Numbered from the stretch's first letter, positions 28,602 through 38,642 are shown. The stretch: 64,000 nucleotides of DNA from Corynebacterium flavescens (GCF_008693105.1 NZ_VXKK01000031.1:62001-126000); one strand, 5' to 3'. The notes: generated from the letters alone by a model not told the origin. Numbers and translations are program-made.

Positions 28602-29441
28602 TTAGAGCAGATCTTCCTTGCGCAGCTCGGGGGTGGTGACAAAGTCGACGAGGCGCTCGACGGCGCCGATGAGGGTCGAGTCGAGGTCGCGGAAGGAATG
28701 CACGGCATTGTAGACCCGGTTCCAGCCCTCTTTGGGATCACTCCACCCCACGCGCCGACAAATGCCGGTTTTCCAATCCTCGCCGTAGGGAACTTCGGGC
28801 CACGCGCGCAAACCCAGGCGTTCGGGTTTAACTGCAGCCCAAATATCGATGAAGGGGTGCCCCGTGACTAAGACATGCTCGCCCACCGTTTGCGTCAAAC
28901 GGGTCTCCTTGGAGCCCTCAACCAAGTGATCGGCCAAAACGCCGACGCGTCGCCCCTCCACAGGGCCGAATTCTGCGAGGCGTTGTGGGAGATTATCCAG
29001 CCCCTCTAAGTACTCAACTACGACGCCCTCAACACGCAGATCGTGGCCCCATACCTTTTCCACGATGGCGGCATCATGAATGCCCTCGACCCAGATCCGG
29101 GAGGGGGCGGCGACTTTAGCCTCAACGTTGCTCACTCGCCGCGAACCCGAATTGGAGCGCTGCGGCTGACTCTTGGGGCGGTAGCGCGTGAGAGTTACCG
29201 GCTGTCCTTCGTAGAGGAAGCCACCCTTGACCAGGTTGAATACGCGCTGCGTGCCGTAGCGATCCTCGAGGCGAATAACCTCTCCATAGACGGTTTTATC
29301 CACGCCGAGGACAGCGCCCACGAAGTCATCACCGCGTACCTCCACGACCATCCCCGGTTCCGCCGCCATCTCCGGGTACTCTCGTGCCTGCGCTCTGCTA
29401 TGTCCGCGCAGGATGTCTCCACCATAGGGATCAATATTCAT
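28602..29441 (-). CDS. DUF3097 family protein
   Basis: Actinobacterial conserved protein of 279 aa. It opens MNIDPYGGDILRGH and contains the typical VEGIHDAAIVEKVWGHDLR and VLADHLVEGSKE blocks, which resemble a TOPRIM-like acidic pattern (E...D.D-type). It is predicted to be cytosolic. A nucleic-acid role is possible from the TOPRIM-like look, but this is inference. It is divergent from the gene at 29475 with 33 nt between. Confidence 0.85.
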   Translation of the reverse strand: MNIDPYGGDILRGHSRAQAREYPEMAAEPGMVVEVRGDDFVGAVLGVDKTVYGEVIRLEDRYGTQRVFNLVKGGFLYEGQPVTLTRYRPKSQPQRSNSGSRRVSNVEAKVAAPSRIWVEGIHDAAIVEKVWGHDLRVEGVVVEYLEGLDNLPQRLAEFGPVEGRRVGVLADHLVEGSKETRLTQTVGEHVLVTGHPFIDIWAAVKPERLGLRAWPEVPYGEDWKTGICRRVGWSDPKEGWNRVYNAVHSFRDLDSTLIGAVERLVDFVTTPELRKEDLL

Positions 29442-29460
29442 GGCTAGGCAGTCTATCTAC

Positions 29461-29466
29461 TATAAT
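29461..29466 (+). promoter_or_regulatory. Perfect -10 box (TATAAT) placed for a leaderless mRNA
   Basis: TATAAT ends 8 nt before the ATG at 29475, so transcription should begin at about the start codon. The opposite strand of the same stretch (TATAGT) can serve DUF3097. Confidence 0.5.
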
Positions 29467-29474
29467 TGTCCGCC

Positions 29475-30272
29475 ATGGATATGCGCGCCGAGGTTTGGTC
29501 TCCACTTCAAAACACTGCCGTGTGGCTGGGCGCATGGTTATGGGGTCACGAGTCAACAGATGCCCTCATTGAGGCCGTCACCGAGCTGCAGGGGCCGGTT
29601 CGCGGTAGCCAAGATGAGCCGCTTGTCGAAGTCCTTTCTAGGCTCCGAACCGAAGCCACAGGGCTGCTTGTCCCAGGCTCGCGCGAGCCCGTTCTCCGCC
29701 TTATCCTTTCCGGTCCGGGACAAGCCCCAGCACTTCCGGCCGGATCAGAATCCGCCCAGGCTGCTTCCTTGAGCCCCGCAGGAGCAATCGTTGTCCGCAC
29801 CACCGAACGAGATCGTCATATCGTAGTCGTTCCTCACACCGAGGTGTACGACGGCTGGGAGATGAGCCGATGGGAGATGTTGGTTGAAACGCTGCCCCTT
29901 CCGGCACCGGCCTGGCTCAGCCCCGGCGAGGCGGATGCGCTGCTGGCACGCGCCACCGACGAAGCGGCGACGCTCATCGAGGCAACGGGCTATCACAGCG
30001 ACGCACTCCCCAACCCACGGTTGACCGTGGGCACGCTCAGTGATTTCTACGACGCCCCCGGGCTGCCGGCCTCGATCCCGGGCCGGGCAGCCAAGCTCTT
30101 CGCGCGCGCGGATCGCGTGGCGGCAATCATAGAGACCGTCACAGACAGGATCGGAGACCATAGCCTCGATCCCCAATTACTGTGCTTATGGCACTACATC
30201 AGACAGGCGCGGATGGCAGGGGTAAGCTATGCGCTCTCCGACTTTGCGGGAACAGTACGGCGCAGGGCGTGA
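29475..30272 (+). CDS. Hypothetical protein, 265 aa
   Basis: I do not recognise a family. The start [24 protein letters not shown] is followed by alpha/beta sequence including [30 protein letters not shown]. There is no signal peptide or clear membrane helix. The last 46 bases overlap the 3' end of hemH on the other strand. Start chosen as the ATG at 29475 because of the -10 box just upstream; a TTG at 29466 falls on that box. Probably conserved in corynebacteria, since it keeps normal codon use. Confidence 0.75.
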   Translation: MDMRAEVWSPLQNTAVWLGAWLWGHESTDALIEAVTELQGPVRGSQDEPLVEVLSRLRTEATGLLVPGSREPVLRLILSGPGQAPALPAGSESAQAASLSPAGAIVVRTTERDRHIVVVPHTEVYDGWEMSRWEMLVETLPLPAPAWLSPGEADALLARATDEAATLIEATGYHSDALPNPRLTVGTLSDFYDAPGLPASIPGRAAKLFARADRVAAIIETVTDRIGDHSLDPQLLCLWHYIRQARMAGVSYALSDFAGTVRRRA

Positions 30273-31327
30273 ATATCACAGCAGCCTTTGGCACAGGGCT
30301 CGCCGTTGATGGTGCAGCCTTGGCTAGTAACTGTTCCCAGTCCCGGGCTGCGCCTGCCAGCAGAGAGATCTTCTACGAGGTCCACCACCATCTCTGAGAA
30401 AGCCGCCGATGGTCCGACGGTGCGCACGCGCTGGAGGTCTACTCCCATCTCCTTAGCTGCATCGCGCAGCTCGGTGTCGAGGTCCCACACGATCTCCATG
30501 TGATCAGAGATGAACCCAATGGGACAGACGACGACCGCATCTACTCCATCTTCCTCGTGGATCTGCGTGGTGTGATTTACCACGTCGGGCTCAAGCCACG
30601 GTGTCGCGGGGTTTCCCGAGCGAGACTGCCACACGAGGTCATAGTCATCAATGCCCGCCTCCTGCGCAACCAGCCGGCTCGCCTCGGCGACCTGACGGGA
30701 GTAGATGTTTTTATCTCCGGGCCCACCGCCGACATTGTCGTGGGCGAGGGGAACAGAGTGAGCACTAAAGAGCATTCGAGCTTTCCTGCCCTCCGGTACC
30801 TGCGCCAGAGATTCCCGGACTGCCTGCGCTGTCTCAGAGATGAACTTGGGATGATCGAAGAACTGCGGCAACTTGGTGAAGTCCATTTCAGGCAGACCCT
30901 TGTCCGCGAGGTGCTTGCGCATTGCCACGATGTCCTCATCGTATTGACGGCAAGCGGAGTATCCGCCCCACGCCGAGGTGGCTAAGACCAGCACGTTGCG
31001 TACTCCGTCACCAGCCATGGCCTCGACAGTTTCACTGGCGAAAGGATGCCAGTTGCGGTTGCCAAAGTAGACGGGCAATTCGTGCCCCCGCTTCTCCAGC
31101 TCCGCCTCAATGTGGGAAATGAGTTCGCGGTTGAGGCGGTTGAGAGGGCTGACTCCCCCGAAGTGGAAGTAGTGCTTACCCACTACCTCGAGGCGCTCGC
31201 GGGGGATGCCGCGACCGCGGGTGACATTCTCCAAAAACGGAACAACCTCCTCGTTTCCTTCCGGGCCACCGAAAGAAAGAACGAGGAGGGCGTCGTAGCT
31301 AGAGGCATGGTGTTGTGCAGTAGTCAT
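30227..31327 (-). CDS. hemH: Ferrochelatase (coproporphyrin-type)
   Basis: Inserts iron into coproporphyrin III in the actinobacterial heme pathway. The 366 aa protein has the blocks [33 protein letters not shown] and [12 protein letters not shown] with the conserved His, and [17 protein letters not shown] with the metal-site Glu. The C-terminal [14 protein letters not shown] plus C from SACRQYD fit the [2Fe-2S] cluster known for mycobacterial ferrochelatase. The start is the ATG at 31327. It is just downstream of the NlpC/P60 gene. Older naming is ferrochelatase; cpfC is the modern name for this type. Confidence 0.93.
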   Translation of the reverse strand: MTTAQHHASSYDALLVLSFGGPEGNEEVVPFLENVTRGRGIPRERLEVVGKHYFHFGGVSPLNRLNRELISHIEAELEKRGHELPVYFGNRNWHPFASETVEAMAGDGVRNVLVLATSAWGGYSACRQYDEDIVAMRKHLADKGLPEMDFTKLPQFFDHPKFISETAQAVRESLAQVPEGRKARMLFSAHSVPLAHDNVGGGPGDKNIYSRQVAEASRLVAQEAGIDDYDLVWQSRSGNPATPWLEPDVVNHTTQIHEEDGVDAVVVCPIGFISDHMEIVWDLDTELRDAAKEMGVDLQRVRTVGPSAAFSEMVVDLVEDLSAGRRSPGLGTVTSQGCTINGEPCAKGCCDIHALRRTVPAKSESA

Positions 31328-31359
31328 ACCCCTAACTCTACCAACCAAAAGTTGGAGGT

Positions 31360-33204
31360 CTAAATGAGTCGCACGGCGTACTCGGTCATACCGGACCAGC
31401 GCACTGGGCTGACCTGAACGGTCGAACCGGACTGAGGGGCCTCGAGCATGGTTCCATCACCAAGATAGATGGCCACGTGCTGGCTACCGCCTGGACCGTA
31501 GAAGATGAGGTCGCCGCGTTCCATATTATTCGGGTTAATGTACTCGCCCTTCTGATACTGGTAACCGGTGTAGTGCGGAAGCGAGATTCCTACGCCTGCG
31601 AAGGCGTAGAGGACGAGCCCTGAGCAGTCGAAGCCGACCTTGTTATAGTCGCCATAAGAGTCTGCAACACCGCCGTCGCGGATTCCTAGTGTGGGACCAT
31701 TGGCGTCGCCGCCACCCCATGCATAGGGCATTCCAATCTGGCCCATGCCGCGGCTAATGACTGCCTCGATCTTCTGCGAGCGATTCATGTCGGAGACCTC
31801 AGTCGAGGCATCCGCCGTGACTTCGTCACCGGTCTTAGTCGGAGTCAGCAAATCCGTCAGGGTCCGCAAGACCTCGCTGTCGGAAGACGCCGAGGTATCG
31901 ACGCCCTGGAGCGCCAACAGCTCCGAGGAGGCATTCACCAAGTCGCCCACCTGATCGCCACTCAATCCGGTGTGGTTAGGCTGCGAGGCCGCCACGATGG
32001 AGGCGGCTGCGCTGACGGCAGAGCTACCCGCGTTGAGCAACTCCTGCGCGTTATCCGGGGCGCCGGCTGCGGCTAAGCCGTTGGCGGACATCTGCTGAAC
32101 GGCAGGGTCGGAGGATAGGGCTGCACCGGTTTGTGCCACCTGGGCAGCACTCTCAGCATCGAGGTGTGGGCCTGTACCGCCGGAACGCAACTCGCGGGTA
32201 GCCTGTGCCTGGGCCTCGCCCTCAACGCTGGGCACTGCCGCTTCGCTCGTGCCAGTTTCTGATCCCGTGGCTGGTTCACTAGCTGTGGCCGACTCAGTTG
32301 CCGTCCCGGAGGCAGCGTTAGAAGGTGTTCCAGTCGTCGCTCCAGCAGCAGCCGTCGCTGCGGGAGCATGAGCCCCTTGATTCAAGGTTGAGCCATTGAC
32401 GTTACTGTGGGCTGTGGAGTCCGAACTGCGTGTCGATTCTGTGGACTTATCCTTAGAATCAACTCCCTTGGCTTTATTTAAGGAGGTTTGCACCTCCTTC
32501 TCCTGCTTGATTAGCTCCTCGCGCTGGCTCGAGAACTGCTGAACCTTCGCCAGGCTCTCGTCGAGAGTCTTACGGGCCGCGGACTCGGCAGACTCTGCTT
32601 GATCTTCGCGGTCTTCGGCGAGCTTTTGCACCTGGCGCAACTGAGACTCACGGTTGGCCTTCTCAGTGCGGACCTTCGTCAGGTCGTCGACGACTGCCTG
32701 CTGCTCCTTTGTCTGGGTACGCAAGTAGGTATCGCGCTCGAGCTTGTCGCGCCGCGAGTCCGCGCCGGAAGCGTTGGTCACGACGTCGGATGTATTTGCC
32801 CGGCGGTAGGCGGTGCGTGAGAGCTCGTCCAACTTGGACTGGGCTTTCTCTACATCAGACTGCGCCTGGTCCAGTTCTTCGTTTGCCTTGGCCGTGCCCT
32901 GCTTGGCCTGCTGCGCCTCGGTACGGGCATCCTGCAGGTCGACGAGTGCGCGGTTGACGTTCTCACGGTTGCCGCCGATCTCGCCCTCGATGCGCGACAC
33001 CTGGTCTTGGACGTCGGCAAGCGCGTTGGCCAGCTGGGCAACGGAGGCATTGCCCGAGGATAAGAGAGCAGTGATGTCCGTGGCAGGGCTGGCCTGCGCC
33101 ACGACGGGGCTAAGAGTAGAAACAACGGATAAGGTCGCCGTGCAGGCTACAGCCGCAATAAGCGAACGCGCCTTCTTGGTGCGATTTTTAAAGATGGTGG
33201 CCAC
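31360..33204 (-). CDS. Secreted NlpC/P60 peptidoglycan hydrolase (RipA-like)
   Basis: Secreted D-glutamyl-meso-DAP endopeptidase, likely acting in cell separation. The 614 aa protein has an N-terminal signal sequence ([24 protein letters not shown]), a coiled coil (about 60-255), a low-complexity Ala/Thr/Ser/Gly linker (about 260-345), a helical middle, and a C-terminal NlpC/P60 domain. Catalytic residues: C527 in GFDCSG, H576 in SQHVAIYLG, and E588 in MLEAPQ as third candidate. Start is a GTG with TAGGAG upstream. It is preceded by a 1-kb gene-free leader. Related C. glutamicum hydrolases are regulated by envelope stress systems such as MtrAB. Confidence 0.92.
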   Translation of the reverse strand: MATIFKNRTKKARSLIAAVACTATLSVVSTLSPVVAQASPATDITALLSSGNASVAQLANALADVQDQVSRIEGEIGGNRENVNRALVDLQDARTEAQQAKQGTAKANEELDQAQSDVEKAQSKLDELSRTAYRRANTSDVVTNASGADSRRDKLERDTYLRTQTKEQQAVVDDLTKVRTEKANRESQLRQVQKLAEDREDQAESAESAARKTLDESLAKVQQFSSQREELIKQEKEVQTSLNKAKGVDSKDKSTESTRSSDSTAHSNVNGSTLNQGAHAPAATAAAGATTGTPSNAASGTATESATASEPATGSETGTSEAAVPSVEGEAQAQATRELRSGGTGPHLDAESAAQVAQTGAALSSDPAVQQMSANGLAAAGAPDNAQELLNAGSSAVSAAASIVAASQPNHTGLSGDQVGDLVNASSELLALQGVDTSASSDSEVLRTLTDLLTPTKTGDEVTADASTEVSDMNRSQKIEAVISRGMGQIGMPYAWGGGDANGPTLGIRDGGVADSYGDYNKVGFDCSGLVLYAFAGVGISLPHYTGYQYQKGEYINPNNMERGDLIFYGPGGSQHVAIYLGDGTMLEAPQSGSTVQVSPVRWSGMTEYAVRLI

Positions 33205-33601
33205 GAGGTTTTATCTCCTAGCACCCAACCTGGAAGTTCGTTGCGATGCTGCTCAACGCTCACCTGCTCCATACGCATTTCGGCGGCTATCTCGCACAAC
33301 TGGGACGTAGCAGCGAAGGGATGGAACAAGGCGTGAATCAATAAGGAATGACTCATGGTATGTGCAGACAAAGCGGACAGGACTTCTCACTAAGTACCGA
33401 GGCGATATATAGATGGCTGCGCGTGGATTGCACGTGCGGCTACACGTTTGGGCCGGCGGAATCTCTTTAGAGAGGTTCACTGGCCTTCGACGCTGTGAAG
33501 CCTGCTCTTTCCAGCCCCTGGCACCACTGGCCACAACGGCGGCCCCGCCTTATGCAAGGGCGAGACCGGAGGGCCGGCGTGCCACGAACCGTGAACAGGT
33601 G

Positions 33602-33797
33602 CACGGACGTTGCTCCGTGTGGGAGACGAATCCTGCGTAGGCACCACGAGAATTGGTGCACTCCCCCTGCCGAACCCGGCCTGACAATCGATACCCAGTG
33701 ACTTCTGGCTCCAACTGCCCGACTATCGAGCCCATGACATAAGGACGCTTAAGCGCTCGTCTCCCGCCTGGTACATGAAGGTGGGTGTTTAATTTTT
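33602..33797 (+). ncRNA. Candidate structured RNA with c-di-AMP (ydaO)-like blocks
   Basis: Perfect helices: CACGGA/TCCGTG (33602-33607, 33614-33619), GCACCA/TGGTGC (33641-33646, 33654-33659), TCGATA/TATCGA (33688-33693, 33724-33729), and an outer GGGAGACGA/TCGTCTCCC (33621-33629, 33757-33765). On the plus strand the order GAATCC, GTAGGCA, a hairpin, then TGCCGAACCCG recalls the ydaO-type aptamer end, with GGCA pairing TGCC. A terminator follows. The problem is orientation: no gene lies downstream on this strand, while the usual client, NlpC/P60, is on the other. It may be a small RNA gene or a decayed riboswitch. The helices are visible; the family is a guess. Confidence 0.35.
33763..33797 (+). 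terminator. Intrinsic terminator of the candidate RNA
   Basis: CCCGCCT (33763-33769) pairs with AGGTGGG (33779-33785) with one G-U, then TGTTTAATTTTTA. Its 5' arm shares bases 33763-33765 with the outer RNA helix, so the two folds compete. Confidence 0.55.
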
Positions 33798-34158
33798 AGG
33801 TTGGAACGCTGAGGTCTCAACGCTGATCATGAAAATACTGAACTCCGACACTGCGATGCTTCTTGCTGCCATCTCCCCCAGCTTTAGCAAAGGTAGCGCT
33901 CACGACTTAACGCTCGTTCTCAACGTCCGATGCCCGCCCGTGGTGTGCTTCCCCACATACCCGTGCGCTCATCCGTTGAGAGTCAAGGTCTAAACCATGA
34001 ACTACTAGGACAACAATCAACCCGTGAGTCGATACTGGAACCATACGTCACATCAACAGCAAGTCGCACAATTTTCCCTGTAGTCACAGCCGTTTATCGT
34101 GGCATCTTCGCGTTACACGCACATCTAACCTGCAACTATTTTGTTACCCACCCGTTAT

Positions 34159-34174
34159 TGTGAGCTTGCTCACT
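34159..34174. promoter_or_regulatory. GlxR/CRP-like operator
   Basis: TGTGAGCTTGCTCACT matches the corynebacterial GlxR consensus TGTGA-N6-TCACA except for the last base, with GTGAGC/GCTCAC as perfect arms. It lies about 955 nt upstream of the NlpC/P60 start and after the stop of the membrane protein gene. Confidence 0.6.
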
Positions 34175-34247
34175 ACTGCCCAACTGTCGGCGTGTCCTAC
34201 GTCCAAATCCAGAACTGACACTTTCTTATGGCGAGATAAGTCAAGGC

Positions 34248-34721
34248 CTACTTTTTGACTTGCGCGTCTCCACGGGCTGCACGGTATGCGGCGATGCCGG
34301 CCGCAACGAACATAACGGCCAGCACTAGGGCTACAGCCAAGACTGGGCCACGATCGAGCCCAAGGCCTCCATAAAAGTGATCAAGCACAGAAGCCTGATC
34401 TAGGCCCTGTGGGATGCCATGCTGGGTGGATTCGATCTGTGCACGCGAGTAGACATCACTAACGGAGGAAACGGCGTTCGGCGCCTGCACGATGACAGAG
34501 TCGAGGCCCGAGTCTTGCTGCAGATCGCTGGCGAGATCTCTCAAATCTGCCAGATCGGGCGTGAAGACGTCGACGACGGCGATTCCATCCCCGGGCCGTA
34601 GGTGTCCGGCGACAAAGCCTTGCAGGTTCTCGTCTGCGGCCAGCTCCGGGTTGGTATAGGCAACTCCATCGGCTCTTAGCTGTTCACTAAGGCCTGCAAT
34701 GTCAACGCCCGTCATGGTCAC
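34248..34721 (-). CDS. Conserved membrane protein between acn and the NlpC gene
   Basis: A 157 aa protein. Soluble alpha/beta N-terminal part (ADLRDLASDLQQDSGLDSVIVQAPN...YSRAQIES) followed by one C-terminal membrane helix (VLAVALVLAVMFVAAGIAAY) and a short basic tail. It corresponds in position to the membrane protein next to acn in C. glutamicum and to the mycobacterial Rv1476-type family. The start may be the GTG at 34721, which has AAAGGA at 6 nt, or the ATG two codons later. Function unknown. Confidence 0.8.
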   Translation of the reverse strand: MTMTGVDIAGLSEQLRADGVAYTNPELAADENLQGFVAGHLRPGDGIAVVDVFTPDLADLRDLASDLQQDSGLDSVIVQAPNAVSSVSDVYSRAQIESTQHGIPQGLDQASVLDHFYGGLGLDRGPVLAVALVLAVMFVAAGIAAYRAARGDAQVKK

Positions 34722-34849
34722 GAGAGATCCTTTCTTCACGCTTAGGCCGGGAGGACTCCCCTAATGCACCTTTGGCGTGCTCTACCTTGATTTATATAAG
34801 AGCCACCCCGGCACGGGGGACGTGACTCGCCACGAAGTATGCAAAAAGA

Positions 34850-34878
34850 TGAAAACAGAACGCTTGTACTGTTATAGT
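34850..34878 (+). promoter_or_regulatory. acn promoter with AcnR operator in the spacer
   Basis: CAGAACGCTTGTACTG (34856-34871) matches the known AcnR consensus CAGNAC-N4-GTACTG. It sits between a weak -35 (TGAAAA, 34850-34855) and -10 TATAGT (34873-34878). A second possible -10, TACAAT, is at 34904-34909. The rest of the 34722-35054 gap shows nothing else I can name. Confidence 0.8.
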
Positions 34879-35054
34879 TACAGCGGTCGAAGGTTTACCC
34901 CTCTACAATGGGTGAGTGAACCATCGCGTTCTTCTCGCCTCCGTGCGCCTGACGCCTATGCCCCGTAGCGGACTTTTTCCCTCGGGCCGCATCGGAGAAT
35001 CCGAGTATTCATACAGAACAATAATAGTTCTACAAACAAGGAATGGAGCTCCCT

Positions 35055-37865
35055 GTGACTGAAAGCCTGAACTCCTTCGGTTCCAAGAAGACCCTTGACG
35101 TCAAAGGCAAGTCCTACGACTACTTTGACATCAACGCGGTCGAGGGCCTGGAGAAGCTGCCTTATTCGCTCAAAGTGCTCGCTGAGAATCAGCTGCGCTA
35201 CGAGGACGGCAAAAACGTAACCAAAGATCACATCAACGCGCTGGCCAACTGGGATCCGGAGGCAGAGCCCTCTACCGAGATCCAGTTCACCCCGGCCCGT
35301 GTGCTGATGCAGGACTTCACCGGCGTTCCCTGTGTAGTCGATCTTGCTACGATGCGTGAGGCAGTGTCCGCTCTTGGCGGCAAGCCCGATCAGGTAAACC
35401 CCCTCAACCCGGCAGAGATGGTCATTGACCACTCCGTCATCGTGGAAGCTTTCGGCTCCACCGAGGCTCTTGAGAAGAACGTTGAGATTGAGTACCAGCG
35501 CAACGAAGAGCGCTACCAGTTCCTGCGCTGGGGTGCAGAGAACTTCTCCAACTTCCGCGTAGTTCCCCCCGGAACGGGCATTGTGCACCAGGTCAACATT
35601 GAGTACCTGGGTCGCGTTGTCTTCGACAACGACGGCCTTGCTTACCCTGACACCTGTATCGGCACGGACTCCCACACCACCATGGAAAACGGCCTGGGAA
35701 TCCTCGGTTGGGGCGTTGGTGGCATCGAGGCCGAGGCAGCTATGCTCGGCCAGCCGGTTTCCATGCTCATCCCGAAGGTCGTGGGCTTCAAGCTCACCGG
35801 TGAAATCCCGGTCGGCGTTACCGCCACCGACGTGGTGCTCACCATCACCGAGATGCTCCGTAAGCACGGCGTGGTGCAGAAGTTCGTCGAGTTCTACGGC
35901 AACGGCGTTAAGTCTGTCCCGCTGGCGAACCGCGCCACCATCGGCAACATGTCGCCGGAGTTCGGTTCCACCGCTGCCATCTTCCCCATTGATGAAGAGA
36001 CCATCAAGTACCTTGCCCTGACCGGTCGCCCCCAGGAGCAGATTGACCGCGTCGAGGCTTATGCCAAGGCACAGGGTATGTGGCTCGAGAAGGACGCCCC
36101 TGAGGCAAAGTACTCCGAGTACCTCGAGCTCGACCTATCCACCGTGGTTCCCTCCATCGCAGGCCCGAAGCGTCCCCAGGACCGCATCTTGCAGTCCGAG
36201 GCCAAGGAGAAGTTCCGCTCCGATCTCGCCAGCTACACCACCGACGAGGTTGTGGTTGATGAGACCACGAAGGAAGCCCTGCGCATGACCGCTGAGGGCG
36301 GCGCCACCGAGGAACTCGCTGACGTCACCGGCGGACTCAACAAATCCCGCGCCGGACACGGCGAGTCCGCAGCCAAGGGCTCCTCCGGACGCCCCTCCAA
36401 GCCCGTCATCGTCACCTCTCAGAACGGCGGCGAGTACACCTTGGATCACGGCATGGTGGCCATCGCCTCCATCACCTCGTGCACCAACACCTCCAACCCC
36501 TCCGTCATGGTGGGCGCTGGCCTTATCGCCCGCAAGGCAGCTGCGCTTGGTCTGCAATCCAAGCCTTGGGTTAAGACCATCTGCGCCCCCGGTTCCCAGG
36601 TCGTCGACGGCTACTTCCAGCGCGCCGATCTGTGGAAGGACCTTGAGGCACTCGGCTTCTACCTTTCCGGCTTCGGTTGCACCAGCTGTATCGGCAACTC
36701 GGGTCCGCTGCCTGATGAGATCTCCGCTGCCATCAACGAGCACGACTTGGCCGCTACCGCAGTTCTCTCCGGCAACCGTAACTTCGAGGGTCGTATCTCC
36801 CCCGACGTCAAGATGAACTACTTGGCATCGCCCATCATGGTCATCGCCTACGCCATCGCCGGCACCATGGACTTCGACTTCGACGCTCAGCCTCTCGGCC
36901 AAGACCAGGACGGCAACGATGTCTTCCTCAAGGACATCTGGCCCTCCACCGAGGAGATCGAGGCAACTATCCAGGACGCCATTTCCCGCGAGCTCTACGA
37001 GGCCGACTACGCTGACGTATTCAAGGGCGATGACGCATGGCGCAACCTTGACGTCCCCGAGGGCCAGACCTTCGAGTGGAACGAGGACTCCACCTACATC
37101 CGCAAGGCTCCTTACTTCGATGGCATGCCCATCGAGCCCGAGCCCGTTGCAGACATCAAGGGTGCTCGCGTGCTCGCAAAGCTGGGAGACTCCGTCACCA
37201 CCGACCATATCTCCCCTGCTTCCTCCATCAAGCCTGGTACCCCGGCAGCGCAGTACCTCGACGAGCACGGCGTTGAGCGCCAGGACTACAACTCCTTGGG
37301 CTCTCGTCGCGGCAACCACGAGGTTATGATGCGCGGTACTTTTGCCAACATTCGCCTCTCCAACGAGTTGGTCGATGTACGCGGCGGATACACCCGCGAC
37401 TTCACCCAGGAAGGTGGCCCGCAGGCCTTTATTTTCGATGCCTGCCAGAACTACAAGGCCGCCGGCATTCCCCTGGTTGTTATCGCTGGTAAGGAGTACG
37501 GTACCGGTTCCTCGCGTGACTGGGCTGCCAAGGGCACCAACCTGCTCGGTGTCAAGGCCGTCATCACCGAGTCCTTCGAGCGAATTCACCGCTCGAACCT
37601 CATCGGCATGGGCGTCATCCCGCTTCAGTTCCCGGAGGGCGAGTCCCATCAGTCGCTGGGCCTGGATGGCACCGAGACCTTCGACATCGAGGGCATCACT
37701 GTACTGAATGAAGGCGAGACCCCTAAGACGGTACATGTCACCGCCACCAAGGAGTCCGGCGAGACCGTGGAGTTCGATGCCACTGTGCGTATCGATACCC
37801 CCGGTGAGGCCGACTACTACCGCCACGGCGGCATCCTGCAGTACGTCCTGCGCCACATGGTTTAA
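35055..37865 (+). CDS. acn: Aconitate hydratase
   Basis: TCA-cycle [4Fe-4S] enzyme that isomerises citrate to isocitrate. It has 936 aa and is of the AcnA/IRP type. Cluster cysteines are in [12 protein letters not shown] and [13 protein letters not shown]; substrate blocks include [17 protein letters not shown] and [18 protein letters not shown]. Start: GTG at 35055 has GGAG at 6 nt; an ATG at 35043 would overlap that ribosome site and give four more residues (MELP), as annotated in C. glutamicum. AcnR represses it. A strong terminator follows. Confidence 0.96.
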   Translation: MTESLNSFGSKKTLDVKGKSYDYFDINAVEGLEKLPYSLKVLAENQLRYEDGKNVTKDHINALANWDPEAEPSTEIQFTPARVLMQDFTGVPCVVDLATMREAVSALGGKPDQVNPLNPAEMVIDHSVIVEAFGSTEALEKNVEIEYQRNEERYQFLRWGAENFSNFRVVPPGTGIVHQVNIEYLGRVVFDNDGLAYPDTCIGTDSHTTMENGLGILGWGVGGIEAEAAMLGQPVSMLIPKVVGFKLTGEIPVGVTATDVVLTITEMLRKHGVVQKFVEFYGNGVKSVPLANRATIGNMSPEFGSTAAIFPIDEETIKYLALTGRPQEQIDRVEAYAKAQGMWLEKDAPEAKYSEYLELDLSTVVPSIAGPKRPQDRILQSEAKEKFRSDLASYTTDEVVVDETTKEALRMTAEGGATEELADVTGGLNKSRAGHGESAAKGSSGRPSKPVIVTSQNGGEYTLDHGMVAIASITSCTNTSNPSVMVGAGLIARKAAALGLQSKPWVKTICAPGSQVVDGYFQRADLWKDLEALGFYLSGFGCTSCIGNSGPLPDEISAAINEHDLAATAVLSGNRNFEGRISPDVKMNYLASPIMVIAYAIAGTMDFDFDAQPLGQDQDGNDVFLKDIWPSTEEIEATIQDAISRELYEADYADVFKGDDAWRNLDVPEGQTFEWNEDSTYIRKAPYFDGMPIEPEPVADIKGARVLAKLGDSVTTDHISPASSIKPGTPAAQYLDEHGVERQDYNSLGSRRGNHEVMMRGTFANIRLSNELVDVRGGYTRDFTQEGGPQAFIFDACQNYKAAGIPLVVIAGKEYGTGSSRDWAAKGTNLLGVKAVITESFERIHRSNLIGMGVIPLQFPEGESHQSLGLDGTETFDIEGITVLNEGETPKTVHVTATKESGETVEFDATVRIDTPGEADYYRHGGILQYVLRHMV

Positions 37866-37884
37866 GCTTCGGCTTTAGATCCTC

Positions 37885-37930
37885 AGTAGCGGGGCCGCAA
37901 GTTCTCTTGCGGCCCCGCTACTAGATTTTT
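37885..37930 (+). terminator. Terminator of acn
   Basis: Seventeen-base-pair perfect stem (37885-37901 with 37906-37922) around TTCT, then AGATTTTT. acnR therefore needs its own promoter in 37931-38000 or readthrough. Confidence 0.92.
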
Positions 37931-38000
37931 CAACGGAGTCATAACTCCGCTTTAATAATTGAATAGTCTCGAGTTTTATCACGATAGAAATGGAAATTGT

Positions 38001-38573
38001 ATGCCGATTGTCAGCGATTCCGAGCTTAACCGCCGTCGCCACGACATCCTGGTAGGTGCCCGCCGTTGCTTCGCCGAACACGGCTACGAGGGGGCCACGG
38101 TTCGCCTTCTCGAGGAGGCGACGGGCAAGTCTCGGGGTGCCATCTTCCACCATTTTGGGGATAAAGAATCGCTGTTTCTGGCGCTCGCCCGCGAGGACGC
38201 CGCTCGCCAAGCTGAGGTGGTGGCAAACAATGGTTTGGTCGAGGTCATGAGTGAGATGCTGCGGCACCCCGAAAGGCACGATTGGCTGGCCACGCGCCTG
38301 GAAATCACCTCGCTACTGCGAACTGATCCCTCATTCGCTGCTCGCTGGAAAGATCGCCAGTCCATTCTGGATGAGGCCGTGCGTGCTCGCTTGGCGTCCA
38401 ACGCCGAGAAAGGACGCCTGCGCAAGGACGTAGACATCGACACTTTGGTGAGCTATCTGGAGACTTTTATGGATGGTTTTATCAACCGTCTAGCGCTCGG
38501 AGACACCGATAACCTTGATGAGGTTCTCAAGCTCGTTGAGCACTCTATCCGCGGTACTTCCCCGCGCTCATAG
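38001..38573 (+). CDS. acnR: TetR-family repressor AcnR
   Basis: Represses acn; in C. glutamicum it senses citrate with Mg2+. The 190 aa protein has the TetR HTH ILVGARRCFAEHGYEGATVR...GAIFHHFGDKESLFLAL (about 10-60), nearly identical to C. glutamicum AcnR, and a helical ligand domain. The ATG at 38001 (MPIVSDSEL) is used; an in-frame ATG 14 codons earlier adds a stretch without similarity. Its binding site is present in the acn promoter. Confidence 0.94.
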   Translation: MPIVSDSELNRRRHDILVGARRCFAEHGYEGATVRLLEEATGKSRGAIFHHFGDKESLFLALAREDAARQAEVVANNGLVEVMSEMLRHPERHDWLATRLEITSLLRTDPSFAARWKDRQSILDEAVRARLASNAEKGRLRKDVDIDTLVSYLETFMDGFINRLALGDTDNLDEVLKLVEHSIRGTSPRS

Positions 38574-38642
38574 GCTGGGCTCGGGGAAGCATTTCTGGGC
38601 ACCGGCTTCAGGTGGCCGCGAGGCTTTAAAGTGCTGCGAGGA

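Larger units (their letters stand above)
33205..34247. other. 1043-nt gene-free region upstream of the NlpC/P60 gene
   Basis: Several short open frames of 60-93 codons run through this stretch on both strands, but none has a ribosome site, a known family or neighbour-like codon use. It contains a GlxR-like palindrome (34159-34174), a set of hairpins and a terminator (33602-33797) and a direct repeat of AACGCTGA near 33805-33830. The AT content rises from about 33780 to 34160. I interpret it as a long regulatory leader, possibly with an RNA gene. Confidence 0.6.

Noticed and set aside
33602..33797. RNase P RNA, tmRNA or SRP RNA as identity of the structured region
   Set aside because: None of their universally conserved blocks (for example the RNase P GAGGAAAGTCC block or the tmRNA ends) is present on either strand.
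33661..33797. Cobalamin, M-box or ZTP riboswitch
   Set aside because: CCCGCCTGG recalls the ZTP end and CCAG stems recall the B12 box, but the remaining conserved blocks are missing.
33930..34163. A 77-codon open frame in the large gap
   Set aside because: No ribosome site, no recognisable protein, lower GC than coding neighbours; more likely regulatory DNA.
36135..37856. A 573-codon open frame antisense to acn
   Set aside because: It mirrors the third-base GC bias of aconitase, has no known motif or ribosome site, and lies wholly within a well-conserved gene.
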